64,000 bases of DNA from Kitasatospora humi (GTDB taxonomy: Bacteria; Actinomycetota; Actinomycetes; Streptomycetales; Streptomycetaceae). Below are positions 6,596 to 15,153 of this stretch, in pieces; the first letter of the stretch is position 1; each line of letters starts with the position of its first letter. Position numbers and translations under genes: made by a program. The DNA is taken from contig NZ_JAJJPA010000013.1 in NCBI RefSeq assembly GCF_020907985.1, forward strand, positions 96,444-160,443, given 5' to 3'. Under the pieces are notes generated by a model. The model saw only the letters and a list, made by a program, of their open reading frames with translations. It was not told the DNA's origin and searched no databases.

Positions 6596-9250
6596 ATGGC
6601 CCGGATGAAGCGGACGCGGGTGCGCAGCCTGGCCGGGCAGGTGTTCGCGCTCCAGGTGCTGGTGGTGTTGCTGCTGGTCGTGGCCGCAGTGACCGCCTTG
6701 GTGCTGCAATCGAGTTACGACAGCACTGACGAAGCGCGCAACCGCTCGGTCGCCGTCGCCCAGACCTTCGCCAACGCGCCCGGCACCGCCGCGGCGATCC
6801 AGTCGCCCGACCCCACGGCGATCCTGCAGCCCAAGGCCGAGGCCGCCCGGGTCGGCTCCGGCGTCGACTTCGTCGTGGTGATCAACACCGACGGCATCCG
6901 CCTCACCCATCCGCTGCCCAACCGGATCGGCAAGAAGTTCGTCGGCAACTACGAGCCGGCGCTGCACGGCCAGGTGGTGACCGAGCAGATCAACGGCACC
7001 ATCGGCCGACTGGAGCAGGCCATCGTGCCGGTGCACGCCAACAACGGCACGGTGGTCGGCGCGGTCTCGGCCGGCATCACCATCAGCAGGGTCACCAATG
7101 TGGTGGACAACCAGCTGCCGTTGGTGCTCGGCGCGGCGGGCGGTGCGCTGGTCCTGGCCACCATCGGCACCGCGCTGGCCAGCCGCCGGCTGCGTCGTCA
7201 GACCCGCGGCCTCGGCCCGGTCGAGATGACGCGGATGTACGAGCACCACGACGCCGTGCTGCACGCCGTCCGCGAGGGCGTGCTGATCATCAGCACGGCC
7301 CGGCGCGGCCCCGACACCCTGCTGCTCGCCAACGACGAGGCCCGCCGGCTGCTCGGCCTGCCCGTCGATGCCGAAGGCCGGGCGGTCACCGACCTCGGGC
7401 TGGACCGCCGCGCCACCGACCTGCTCACCTCGGGGCGTGCCGTCAACGACGAGGTGCTGGTCAGCCAGGACCGGCTGCTGGTGGTCAACATCCGGACCAC
7501 CGACCAGGCCGGCGGCCCGCCCGGCAGCGTGGTCACGCTGCGCGACTCGACGGAACTGCACACCGCGTCCGACCGCGCCGAGGCCGCCGGCCGCCGCCTC
7601 ACCCTGCTCTACGACGCCTCGGTGGCCATCGGCACCACCCTGGACATCACCCGTACCGCCGAGGAGCTGGCCGAGGTGGCGGTGCCGCGGTTCGCCGACG
7701 TGGTCACCGTGGACCTGGCCGAGCCGGTGCTGTCCGGTGAGGAGCCGGTCCCCGAGGACAGCCTGCGGATGCGGCGGGTGGCGCTGCACGGCACCGCGCC
7801 GCACGACCCGCAGGCGTACTACCCGGTCGGCGAGTCCATCACCGTGCGGCGTGCCTCGCCGCAGGGCCGCAGTCTGGGCACCGGCCGCGCGGTGCTCGAC
7901 ACCGACCTGCCGAACTCGCCCGAATGGCAGGCCCAGGACCTGCGGCGGTCCGCCGCCGTGCTGGCCACCGGGGCGCACTCGGTGATTAGGGTGCCGCTGC
8001 GGGCACGCGGGGTGCAGCTGGGCATGGCCAAGTTCTGGCGCGGGGGCGAGTCGGCGCGCTACGAACCCGACGACCTCTCGCTGGCCGAGGAGCTCGGCGC
8101 CCGGGCCGCCGTCTGCATCGACAACGCCCGCCGCTACACCCGCGAGCACGGCATGGCGGTGACCCTGCAGCGCAGCCTGCTGCCCCGGGGCCTACCCGAG
8201 CAGACCGCCCTGGATGTCGCCTCCCGCTACCTGCCGGCGCAGGCCGGGGTGGGCGGCGACTGGTTCGACCTGATCCCGCTGCCCGGCGCCCGGGTCGCGC
8301 TGGTGGTCGGCGACGTGGTCGGCCACGGCCTGCACGCGGCCGCCACCATGGGCCGGCTGCGCACCGCGGTGTACAACTTCGCGATGCTCGACCTGCCGCC
8401 CGACGAGCTGCTCTCGTACCTGGACGAGCTGGTCTCCCGGCTCGACCAGCAGCAGCGCCAGGAGCCCGGCGGCAGCGACGCGGTGACCGGCGCGGGCTGC
8501 CTGTTCGCCGTCTACGACCCGGTGACCCGCCAGTGCGCCGTCGCCCGGTCCGGTCACCCGCCGCCCGCGGTGGTGCACCCGGACGGCTCGGTCGAGTTCC
8601 CCGAGGTCCCCGCCGGACCGCCGCTCGGCGTCGGCGGGCTGCCGTTCCTGGCGGCCCAGCTGGAGCTGGCCGAGGGCAGCCGGCTGGTGCTCTACACCGA
8701 CGGCCTGCTGGAGGACCGCCGCCGCGACCTGGAGACCGGCCTGGAGCTGCTGCGCCAAGCCCTCCAGCGCTCCGGCCCGGACCCGGAGCAGACCTGCGAG
8801 ACGGTGCTGGCCGAACTGCTGCCCGCCCATCCCAACGATGACGTCGCCCTGCTGGTCGCCCGCACCCGGGTGCTGCCCGCCGACCGGGTGGCGCACTGGC
8901 AGGTGCCCTCCGACCCGGCCGCGGTGCGCGAGGTGCGGGCCGGGGTCAGCCGCCAACTGGACACCTGGGGCCTGGAAGAGCAGGCGTTCACCACCGAGCT
9001 GATCCTCAGCGAGCTGCTCACCAACGCGATCCGCTACGGCGTCGAGCCGATCACCGTGCGGCTGCTCTTCGACCGGCTGCTGACCTGCGAGGTGTCCGAC
9101 GGCAGCAGCACCTCCCCGCACCTGCGCTACGCGGCCGAGTCCGACGAGGGCGGTCGCGGCCTCTTCCTGGTCGCCCAGTTCGCCGAGCGCTGGGGCACCC
9201 GCTACACCGCGAACGGCAAGGTGATCTGGGCCGAGCAGGAGGTGAGCTGA
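6596..9250 (+). CDS. Membrane sensor SpoIIE-type phosphatase with PAS, GAF and ATPase domains
   Basis: 884 residues in this order: membrane helix about 14-34; an extracytoplasmic sensor (about 35-175, CitA/DcuS-like with the phrase VDFVVVINTDGIRLTHPLPNR shortened here by family recognition); membrane helix about 178-198; PAS about 210-310; GAF about 325-510; PP2C/SpoIIE phosphatase about 515-735 (GGDWFDLIPL, VVGDVVGHG with metal aspartates); RsbW-like HATPase about 758-880 (ELLTNAIRYG N-box). Such multidomain proteins both dephosphorylate anti-anti-sigma factors and may bind sigma or anti-anti-sigma partners, tuning a stress sigma factor. No partner gene is nearby. Confidence 0.88.
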   Translation: MARMKRTRVRSLAGQVFALQVLVVLLLVVAAVTALVLQSSYDSTDEARNRSVAVAQTFANAPGTAAAIQSPDPTAILQPKAEAARVGSGVDFVVVINTDGIRLTHPLPNRIGKKFVGNYEPALHGQVVTEQINGTIGRLEQAIVPVHANNGTVVGAVSAGITISRVTNVVDNQLPLVLGAAGGALVLATIGTALASRRLRRQTRGLGPVEMTRMYEHHDAVLHAVREGVLIISTARRGPDTLLLANDEARRLLGLPVDAEGRAVTDLGLDRRATDLLTSGRAVNDEVLVSQDRLLVVNIRTTDQAGGPPGSVVTLRDSTELHTASDRAEAAGRRLTLLYDASVAIGTTLDITRTAEELAEVAVPRFADVVTVDLAEPVLSGEEPVPEDSLRMRRVALHGTAPHDPQAYYPVGESITVRRASPQGRSLGTGRAVLDTDLPNSPEWQAQDLRRSAAVLATGAHSVIRVPLRARGVQLGMAKFWRGGESARYEPDDLSLAEELGARAAVCIDNARRYTREHGMAVTLQRSLLPRGLPEQTALDVASRYLPAQAGVGGDWFDLIPLPGARVALVVGDVVGHGLHAAATMGRLRTAVYNFAMLDLPPDELLSYLDELVSRLDQQQRQEPGGSDAVTGAGCLFAVYDPVTRQCAVARSGHPPPAVVHPDGSVEFPEVPAGPPLGVGGLPFLAAQLELAEGSRLVLYTDGLLEDRRRDLETGLELLRQALQRSGPDPEQTCETVLAELLPAHPNDDVALLVARTRVLPADRVAHWQVPSDPAAVREVRAGVSRQLDTWGLEEQAFTTELILSELLTNAIRYGVEPITVRLLFDRLLTCEVSDGSSTSPHLRYAAESDEGGRGLFLVAQFAERWGTRYTANGKVIWAEQEVS

Positions 9251-9252
9251 GG

Positions 9253-9326
9253 GAGCGCTTGGTCAGCCGGCGCGCCGCCCGGGGTAGCTGAGTGAGCGCT
9301 TGGTCAGCCGCCGCGCCGCCCGGGGC
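9253..9326. repeat. Imperfect 33-bp direct repeat after the SpoIIE gene
   Basis: Copy 1 at 9253-9285 and copy 2 at 9294-9326 begin with GAGCGCTTGGTCAGCC and continue with GCGCGCCGCCCGGGG-like sequence, one base differing in the core; the period is 41 bp. The first copy follows the stop codon at 9250 by two bases. Function unknown; probably a local duplication. Confidence 0.6.
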
Positions 9327-9444
9327 GGCCGGGTGAGCGCACGGCCGGCCCGCGGCCGGAAGGGCGACCGGAGCGCTCGGGTGCGGCGCTCCGGGGGAGC
9401 ACTCGCGGTGCGGAGTGTGGCCGGGGGGACCGGCGCCGGACAGG

Positions 9445-9478
9445 CCGGAGGGCCGTGGCGGCTGCCACGGCCCTCCGG
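9445..9478. terminator. Perfect 15-bp hairpin between convergent genes
   Basis: Arms 9445-9459 (CCGGAGGGCCGTGGC) and 9464-9478 are exact reverse complements around a GGCT loop. It lies 15 bases past the stop of the minus-strand secreted protein and 195 bases past the SpoIIE-type gene, so it can end transcription from both sides. Confidence 0.75.
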
Positions 9479-9493
9479 TTGGGCGATCGAGCG

Positions 9494-11404
9494 TCAGGAG
9501 GCGTTGAGCGCGGTGTCGTCGATCACGAAGCTGGTCTGCAGCGAGGAGTCCTCGGTGCCGGTGAACTTCAGGGTCACGGTCTGACCGATGAAGGAGGAGA
9601 GGTTGAAGGTCTTCTGCACGTAGCCGGAGTTGGCGTTGACGTTGGAGTAGGTGGCCAGGTTGGTGGAGTTGGCCTGGACCGTCAGCTTGTCGTAGGCGGT
9701 GCTGCCGCTCTCGGCGGTGTCGATGTGCAGCCAGAAGCTGAAGCTGGCGCTCTTGCAGCTGGCCGGGATGGTGACGGTCTGCGACAGGGTGTCGGTGTGG
9801 GTGGTGCCGTAGCCGTCCAGCCAGGCCTTCCAGGAGCCGCTGTGGGCCGGCTCGCCGCTGGAGTTGTCGATCACGCCGGCGGTGGCGGTCCACGGCGACG
9901 CGCTACCGGTCTCGAAGCCCGGGTTGCCGATCAGCTGGCCGGCGGTGCAGCCGCCACCGCCGCCGGAGCCGGAGATGGTCCAGCTGAACGACGCGCTACC
10001 GGAGGCACCGGTGCTGTCCTTGGCGGTCACGGTCACCGAGGAGGTGCCCGCGGTGGTCGGGGTGCCCGTGATGTCACCGGAGGAGCTGATCGACAGGCCG
10101 GCCGGCAGGCCGGTGGCCGAGTAGGTCAGGGTCTGGCCGGAGGCCGAGTCGGTCGCGCTCAGCTGCAGGTTGACCGCGGTGCCCACGGTGCCGCTCTGGC
10201 TGCCCGGGTTGGTCACCGTGACGGTGTTGCCGCCGCCGCCACCACCGTTGACGATCGGGTGCGAGATGGCGCAGGCGTTGGTGTCGTTGGACCAGCTGGC
10301 CTGCTCCGGGTAGGTGCCGAAGGAGCCGAACGAGACGTTGGCCGCGCCGCCCGCCGTGCCGGGGGAGAGCCAGGCGCACTCGTCGGAGTTCTCCTGGCCG
10401 TTGAAGGAGCTGCCGCTCTGCTGGTTGGTCCAACCACCGGCCGGGTTCATGTCGGACATCATCTCGTGCCACTCGTGGCCCAGGGTGATGGTCCAGCCGT
10501 CAAGGGTGCCAGGAGAGTTGACGAAACCGACGCCGCAGCCCGCACCCGAGTCCATGTTGTAGGGCTGGTTGCTGAACGCGATGTCGCCGTAGGGCGAGTT
10601 GACCGCGCCGCCGGTGAGCGAGGAGTCACCGGTGTAGTCGTGCCAGGCGCAGTACTGGTTCTGGTAGTTGTCCGGGTTGGTGCCGTGCGGGGAGAGGATC
10701 ACGTAGTAGGCGTTGCGGTTGGAGCCCGACGCCGTGTTGCCGAAGTGGGCCGCCGCCTTGACGGCTTCCTGGCCCAGTTGGTTGCCGGTCGCGGCGCTCG
10801 GCGAGGCGGCCGAGGTGTCCTCCCAGACGCCGGACAGCACACCGCCGGTCTGGTACGGGATGAAGTTGGCGTTCGACGGGCAACTGGTCGCGCCGGCCGA
10901 GACGTTGGGGCCGTCACACCACTGGGTCAGGTCGGCCGACCAGAGCTCGCCGTTGGTGCCGATGCCCTTGAACATCTGCTGGGCCGCCGAGGCCGCGCTG
11001 TCCGGGTCGCCGGAGAAGGTCGCGTTGCCGTTGCCGTCGGTGCCCTGAGTGCCCCACTGGGAACCGTAGAACACCAGGTAGACCTTGGCGTGGCCGCTGT
11101 TGACGCCGACGCCGTCGATGCCGCCGCCGTAGGACAGCGTCTCGGGGCCCGTGGCCACGTTGGGCGTCGGGTGGCCGGCGTCCCACGACTTCATCTTGGC
11201 GTTCTGCTGGATGGTCGGGATCACCCCGTGCCGGTACGAGTGCTCGTACGACGGGTTGTAGGGGTTCGCGGCCGACTGGCCGGTGGCCGGCGAGGCGCCG
11301 GCCGGAGACGCGGCAGCGGTCATGGCGACACCGGTGATCAGCGACAGTGCTGCCACACCGGTCAGGGCCGCTCTGGCGGCACCGCGGATCTGGGGAGTAC
11401 CCAT
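9494..11404 (-). CDS. Secreted HExxE-type protein with Ig-like and jelly-roll domains
   Basis: 636 residues. A Sec signal peptide is clear (basic start, hydrophobic stretch, cleavage near ASPAGA about residue 37). Residues about 60-390 are a catalytic-looking domain with [11 protein letters not shown], a CAWHDYTG segment, [10 protein letters not shown] near residue 310 and a later ENSDECAW. The H-E-x-x-E-x-x-x-D pattern resembles a family of secreted plant- and bacterial-type putative zinc proteins, not the standard HExxH. Residues about 405-490 form a putative Ig (He_PIG) domain and about 500-636 a carbohydrate-binding-like jelly roll (NPGFETG start). A poly-glycine linker joins the domains. 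Start ATG 11402-11404 was chosen because the signal peptide begins there. Enzymatic activity is inferred, not known. Confidence 0.75.
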   Translation of the reverse strand: MGTPQIRGAARAALTGVAALSLITGVAMTAAASPAGASPATGQSAANPYNPSYEHSYRHGVIPTIQQNAKMKSWDAGHPTPNVATGPETLSYGGGIDGVGVNSGHAKVYLVFYGSQWGTQGTDGNGNATFSGDPDSAASAAQQMFKGIGTNGELWSADLTQWCDGPNVSAGATSCPSNANFIPYQTGGVLSGVWEDTSAASPSAATGNQLGQEAVKAAAHFGNTASGSNRNAYYVILSPHGTNPDNYQNQYCAWHDYTGDSSLTGGAVNSPYGDIAFSNQPYNMDSGAGCGVGFVNSPGTLDGWTITLGHEWHEMMSDMNPAGGWTNQQSGSSFNGQENSDECAWLSPGTAGGAANVSFGSFGTYPEQASWSNDTNACAISHPIVNGGGGGGNTVTVTNPGSQSGTVGTAVNLQLSATDSASGQTLTYSATGLPAGLSISSSGDITGTPTTAGTSSVTVTAKDSTGASGSASFSWTISGSGGGGGCTAGQLIGNPGFETGSASPWTATAGVIDNSSGEPAHSGSWKAWLDGYGTTHTDTLSQTVTIPASCKSASFSFWLHIDTAESGSTAYDKLTVQANSTNLATYSNVNANSGYVQKTFNLSSFIGQTVTLKFTGTEDSSLQTSFVIDDTALNAS

Positions 11405-11770
11405 CTGTGGGGGGAGTCCTCTCTCCTGCACACCGCCAACGTGCCTGGTGGGCACGGGCGGTCGGCTCTGTGGGGTCGGGCTGCGAGAGGCGCACTGGGG
11501 GAGCCGGCCGGCATGACGCACGGGTCCGGCCTGGAGTGCTGGATGGCACTGAGCCTAGGGGCGCGGCTGGTTGGGGGTGCGCACCGCGCGAGTGGGGGAG
11601 TGTCAAACTTGCCTGCTGCGGCAACTGTCGTCAGTCGCCAGGCAGTTGGTGCGCCGTTCGCTGCCGTGAAGCAAAGCAGAGTTGGCAAGTCGCGGTCAAC
11701 GGGGCGAACGCCAAATTCGTGCCCCGACCGACCGATCGGTCGCGATGATCGCCGGTAGCGGAGCCGACCG
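11405..11770. other. Intergenic region upstream of the secreted-protein gene
   Basis: This 366-base gap lies between the start of the secreted protein (11404, minus strand) and the end of the thioesterase (11771, minus strand). It should hold the promoter of the secreted-protein gene; no convincing -35/-10 pair was recognised. A 14-bp perfect palindrome lies at 11729-11742 and a hairpin at 11752-11777. No further coding sequence was recognised. Confidence 0.5.
11729..11742. promoter_or_regulatory. 14-bp perfect palindrome
   Basis: CGACCGATCGGTCG reads the same on both strands. It lies 10 bases outside the hairpin that follows the thioesterase and about 325 bases upstream of the secreted-protein start. 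It resembles a small dimeric repressor site, but no cognate regulator is adjacent. Confidence 0.4.
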
Positions 11771-11777
11771 CTACCGG
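11752..11777 (-). terminator. Hairpin at the end of the thioesterase operon
   Basis: Arms CCGGTAGCG (11752-11760) and CGCTACCGG (11769-11777) are exact reverse complements around an 8-base loop. It overlaps the last codons of the thioesterase (stop ends at 11771) and would terminate the four-gene minus-strand operon. Confidence 0.55.
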
Positions 11778-12520
11778 ATTTCCAGCCGGCCGAGCAGGTC
11801 GCTCAGCAACTCCTCGGTGTGGTCCGCGAGATAGAAGTGGCCGCCGGTGAAGGAGCGCAGCGCGAACGGGCCGTTGGTGCGCTCGGCCCAGGCCGCCACG
11901 CCTGCCTCGTCCACGTACTGCTCGGCGTCGCCCAGGTAGCCGACCACCGGCAGCTCCAGGGGCGCGGCGCCCGGCTCCGGCTGGTAGCCGTCCACCACCG
12001 AGTAGTCGTTCCGCAGGATCGGCAGGATCAGTTCCAGCAGTTCCGGGTGCTTGTGGAACTCCGCGTCGGTGCCGCCGAGTTCGGTGAGATCGGCGATCAG
12101 CTCGCGGTCGGTGGCGTTCGCCAGCCCGCGCTTGGTCTCATGACCGGGGGCCGGGCGGCTGGAGAGGAACACCGCCCGCAGCGCCGGGTGACCGGCCAGC
12201 CGGCGCGCCGTCTCATAAGCCACCATGGCGCCCATGCTGTGGCCGAAGAAGGCCAGCGGGGCACCGGTGAGCGTGGCGCAGGCCTCGGCGATCGGGTCCG
12301 CCAGCCCGGTGATCGAGCCGACCAGCGGCTCCCGGAACCGGTCCTCCCGGCCCGGATAGCGCACCGCGAGCACCTCCACGCCGGCCGGGACGGCCTTGCC
12401 CCACGGGCGGAAGTAACCGGCCGAGCCGCCCGCGTGCGGGAAGCAGAGCAGCCGCAGCCGGGGAGTGGCCGTCGCCGGCGTGAGGCACCGGAACCACTGC
12501 TCGGCCGTCGCGCTGCCCAT
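11771..12520 (-). CDS. Type II thioesterase
   Basis: 249 residues, the normal length of stand-alone type II thioesterases. Seen in order: LLCFPHAGGSAGYFRPW (oxyanion region), YPGREDRF, the nucleophile elbow FFGHSMGAMVAYE with serine, a DAEQYVDEAG stretch with the acid residue, and GGHFYLADH with the catalytic histidine. These enzymes clear wrong or stalled acyl groups from carrier proteins of PKS/NRPS systems, or release products. It starts at ATG 12518-12520 and lies 32 bases after the ketopantoate-reductase-like gene on the same strand, so it is probably the fourth gene of an aldolase-TetR-reductase-thioesterase operon. No PKS or NRPS module is in the window. Confidence 0.9.
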   Translation of the reverse strand: MGSATAEQWFRCLTPATATPRLRLLCFPHAGGSAGYFRPWGKAVPAGVEVLAVRYPGREDRFREPLVGSITGLADPIAEACATLTGAPLAFFGHSMGAMVAYETARRLAGHPALRAVFLSSRPAPGHETKRGLANATDRELIADLTELGGTDAEFHKHPELLELILPILRNDYSVVDGYQPEPGAAPLELPVVGYLGDAEQYVDEAGVAAWAERTNGPFALRSFTGGHFYLADHTEELLSDLLGRLEIR

Positions 12521-12552
12521 GCCTGCCCACTCCCCCGTCGATCTTGTCCGGG

Positions 12553-13593
12553 TCAGCGTACCGTGCGGACCTCGGCGAGCAACCCCGGCCCGGACCAAGG
12601 CCGCGCCCGGCCCGGTGCGGCGCGCTCCGCCTCCCGGACCAGCTCCAGCAGGCGGGCGTTGGCCGGAGCCGTCAGACCGTGCTCGGCGGCCAGCGCGACG
12701 ATCTCGCCCTGCAGACTGGCGATCTCGGTGGGCCGCCCGCGCCGCAGGTCCTCCCACATCGAGGAGCGGGCCTGGGCGTCCACCCGCAGGCTCGCCGCCG
12801 CCAACCGCCGGAACACTTGGTCCGGCAGCCCGAGCAGCCGGGCCGTGACCGGCGCGGGGAACGGCCCCAGCCGCGCCACCGACAGCCCCGCCGCCCGGAA
12901 CGCGGCCAGCCCCTCCAGCTGGCAGAGCGCCAGGCAGCGCCGGAACGCCCGCTGCCCGAGCTGGTCCCGGAGCGGCAGCCCGGACAGCGCGTTGATCGCG
13001 TTGTTGAGGTTGACCAGCAGTTTGGCTCGCTGGACCGCCCCGATGTCCGCGGCCGTCCGGGCCGCCAGCCCCGATGCCGTCAGCACGGTCACCAGGGCGC
13101 CCGCCGCCGGCTCGTCCGCCAGCGTCAACGCTCCCGCCGTGCCCCGGTGGAAGGTGCCCGGCGCGGTCTGCAGCACGTTGTACGGCACCATGCCCGCCAG
13201 GACCGTGTGCCGCGGCAGCGCCGCCCGCAGCACCTGGGGGTTGTGCAGGCCGTTCTGGAAGCTGACCACCACGGTCGGCCGCCCGCCCAGTGCCCGCGCC
13301 AACTCCTCGGCGGCCGCCGCGGTGGCGGCGCTCTTCACCGTGACCAACACGTAGTCCGCCCCGGCGGCCGCCGCCGCACCGGTCGCCACCATGAACTCCC
13401 CGGGCGGCACCACCCGGGGCGGTCGGTCACCATCGGACAGGGTGAGCCCGTCGGCCAGCGCGTCCAGCACGGCCGGCCGGCCGATCAGCGTGACATCGGC
13501 GTGCGCCGCGAGGTGACCGCCCAGGTAGCAGCCCACGCTCCCGGCGCCGAAGACGGCGATCTTCGGTCTGCGAGGTGCCGTCCGTGGTGCCAT
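12553..13593 (-). CDS. Ketopantoate reductase family (ApbA/PanE-like) oxidoreductase
   Basis: 346 residues. N-terminal IAVFGAGSVGCYLGGHLA is the PanE/ApbA Rossmann motif, followed by VTVKSAAT and SFQNGLHNPQVLR (the NG motif of the family), and the C-terminal helical domain contains LVNLNNAINALSG (the catalytic-lysine region of PanE, K-x-x-x-N; here K at KLLVNLNN). It reduces a 2-keto acid with NADPH, possibly but not certainly ketopantoate. The ATG at 13591-13593 shares one base with the stop of the TetR gene (TGATG), so translation is coupled. The genomic pairing with a class II aldolase and a thioesterase suggests a dedicated pathway over core pantothenate synthesis. Confidence 0.82.
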   Translation of the reverse strand: MAPRTAPRRPKIAVFGAGSVGCYLGGHLAAHADVTLIGRPAVLDALADGLTLSDGDRPPRVVPPGEFMVATGAAAAAGADYVLVTVKSAATAAAAEELARALGGRPTVVVSFQNGLHNPQVLRAALPRHTVLAGMVPYNVLQTAPGTFHRGTAGALTLADEPAAGALVTVLTASGLAARTAADIGAVQRAKLLVNLNNAINALSGLPLRDQLGQRAFRRCLALCQLEGLAAFRAAGLSVARLGPFPAPVTARLLGLPDQVFRRLAAASLRVDAQARSSMWEDLRRGRPTEIASLQGEIVALAAEHGLTAPANARLLELVREAERAAPGRARPWSGPGLLAEVRTVR

Positions 13594-14207
13594 CAGTGCG
13601 CCCTCTCCTCGGTGACCGCCGCCAGCAGCGGAGCCAGGAACCGCCGCTCCAGTGCGCCCGGTGGCAGCTCCTCGGGCTCCACGTAGCTCTGCGCCAGCCC
13701 GCCCTCGCGCAACGCGATCAGCAGCCGGGCGACCTCCTCGGCCGGCACGGTCAGCGCCAGCCCGGCCCGCGCCAGGCAGGCCGTCAGCCCCTGCGCCAGT
13801 GCCTCGCGCAGGCTCGCGTCGTGCCGGGCCAGCACCCAGGCCGCCTGCGGATCCCGGATCGCGTGCAGGGTGAACTCGGTGGTCACCAAGTACCAGTCCC
13901 GCTCGGCCGGTTCGACCACCGAGATCAGCTCGACCAGCCGGGGCAGCGTCAACTCCCCGGCCGGCACCGCACCCAGCGCCGCGTCCAGCCGTTCCAGGAT
14001 GTGCTTGCTGTGCTGGTCGAACAGCGCGAGGAACAGCTCTTCCTTGCTGCTGAAGTTGGAGTAGAACGCGCCCCGGGTGAAGCCGGCGGCGGCGCAGACC
14101 TGCTCGATGGTCGCGGCCTGGAAACCGTGCTCGGCGAAGACGGCCAGCGCGGCGTCCAGCAGCGCCGCCCGGGTGCGCGGGCGGCGCTTGGTGGTGCCCT
14201 TCGGCAT
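13593..14207 (-). CDS. TetR family regulator inside the aldolase operon
   Basis: 204 residues. A basic start (MPKGTTKRRPRTRAALLDAA) leads into the TetR DNA-binding domain (TIEQVCAAAGFTRGAFYSNF). The C-terminal domain is of the group often regulating fatty-acid or small-molecule enzymes; the ligand is unknown. It is sandwiched between the aldolase (36 bases upstream) and the reductase (one-base overlap), so it is co-transcribed with what it presumably controls. The perfect palindrome at 15097-15112 upstream of the aldolase is the natural candidate operator. Confidence 0.85.
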   Translation of the reverse strand: MPKGTTKRRPRTRAALLDAALAVFAEHGFQAATIEQVCAAAGFTRGAFYSNFSSKEELFLALFDQHSKHILERLDAALGAVPAGELTLPRLVELISVVEPAERDWYLVTTEFTLHAIRDPQAAWVLARHDASLREALAQGLTACLARAGLALTVPAEEVARLLIALREGGLAQSYVEPEELPPGALERRFLAPLLAAVTEERAH

Positions 14208-14243
14208 GCTCGGGTCCTTCGGTTTCGGGGGCCTGCTGCCGGC

Positions 14244-15059
14244 TCAGTTCACCAGATCCGGGTCCGACGCCAGGATCTGGTCGAACAGCGGCTGGGCCTG
14301 GAACCAGCCGGCCAGCGGTCCGCCGAGCTGCTCCCGGGACTGCAGCGCGGTCTCGTGGTCGATCAGGTGCGGCGCGCCGGCGGCCATCGCCAGCAGCTGC
14401 GCCTGGCAGGACCGCTCCATGGTGATGAACCACCAGACCGCCTCGGCCACCGTCGAACCCACCGTCAGCAGGCCGTGGTTGGCGAGGATCACCGCCTTGT
14501 GCGGGCCGAGTGCCGCGCCGATCCTCTTGCCCTCCTCCTCCTCGGTCACCACGCCGCGGAAGTCCGCGTAGAGGCCGTGGTCCTGGTAGAAGGCGCAGGC
14601 GTCCTGGGTGATCGGGTCGAGCGGGAGGCGCAGGCTGGAGAACGCCTTGCCGTGCAGCGAGTGCGAGTGCGCCGCCGCGACCACGTCCGGCCGGGCCGCG
14701 TGCACCGCGGAGTGGATCACGAACGCCGCCTTGTTCACCAGCCGCCGCCCGGACAGCAGGTTGCCCTGGTGGTCGACCAGCAGCAGGTCCGACGCCTTGA
14801 TCATGTTGAACGACATGCCGAACGGATTGACCCAGAACCAGTTCGGGTTCTCCGGGTCGCGCACCGTGATGTGACCGGCCACGCCCTCGGAGAAGCCGAA
14901 CTTGCCGAACAGTCGGAACCCGGCCGCCAACTGCTCCTTGCGGTACTGCCGTTCCTCCTCGACGGTGTCGAAGCTCGGCGGCAGCGGGATGACCGGGTCG
15001 GTCGGGGTCGGGCCGATCAGGCCGGCAACGGGCTCGGTGTCCTCGATGGGCGCACTCAT
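14244..15059 (-). CDS. Class II aldolase/adducin family protein
   Basis: 271 residues from the ATG at 15057-15059. The core has GVAGHITVRDPENPNWFW near residue 60, then AAHSHSLHGKAF with the two zinc histidines, YQDHGLY, and ILANHGLLTVG with the third histidine, all typical of class II aldolase/adducin proteins such as fuculose-phosphate aldolase and its decarboxylase or dehydratase relatives. The upstream in-frame start at 15128 would translate through the operator and lacks a ribosome site, while GAAGGGA precedes 15059. It is the first gene of the putative four-gene operon with TetR, reductase and thioesterase. Substrate unknown. Confidence 0.85.
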   Translation of the reverse strand: MSAPIEDTEPVAGLIGPTPTDPVIPLPPSFDTVEEERQYRKEQLAAGFRLFGKFGFSEGVAGHITVRDPENPNWFWVNPFGMSFNMIKASDLLLVDHQGNLLSGRRLVNKAAFVIHSAVHAARPDVVAAAHSHSLHGKAFSSLRLPLDPITQDACAFYQDHGLYADFRGVVTEEEEGKRIGAALGPHKAVILANHGLLTVGSTVAEAVWWFITMERSCQAQLLAMAAGAPHLIDHETALQSREQLGGPLAGWFQAQPLFDQILASDPDLVN

Positions 15060-15096
15060 GGCGGGTCCCTTCGGAGCGGAGGCTGGCCCCGAAAAA

Positions 15097-15129
15097 GATA
15101 CGCCCGCGTATCCGATGCGACAATGCATC
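15097..15129. promoter_or_regulatory. Operator region of the aldolase operon
   Basis: GATACGCCCGCGTATC at 15097-15112 is a perfect palindrome with 7-bp arms and a 2-base centre. Immediately beyond it, GATGC (15114-15118) and GCATC (15125-15129) form a second, weaker inverted repeat with a 6-base spacer. The pair lies 38 bases upstream of the aldolase start and is a typical TetR-type target; the TetR gene is the second gene of this operon. Confidence 0.7.
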
Positions 15130-15153
15130 CGATCGCCCTCATCGCACCCTCGG

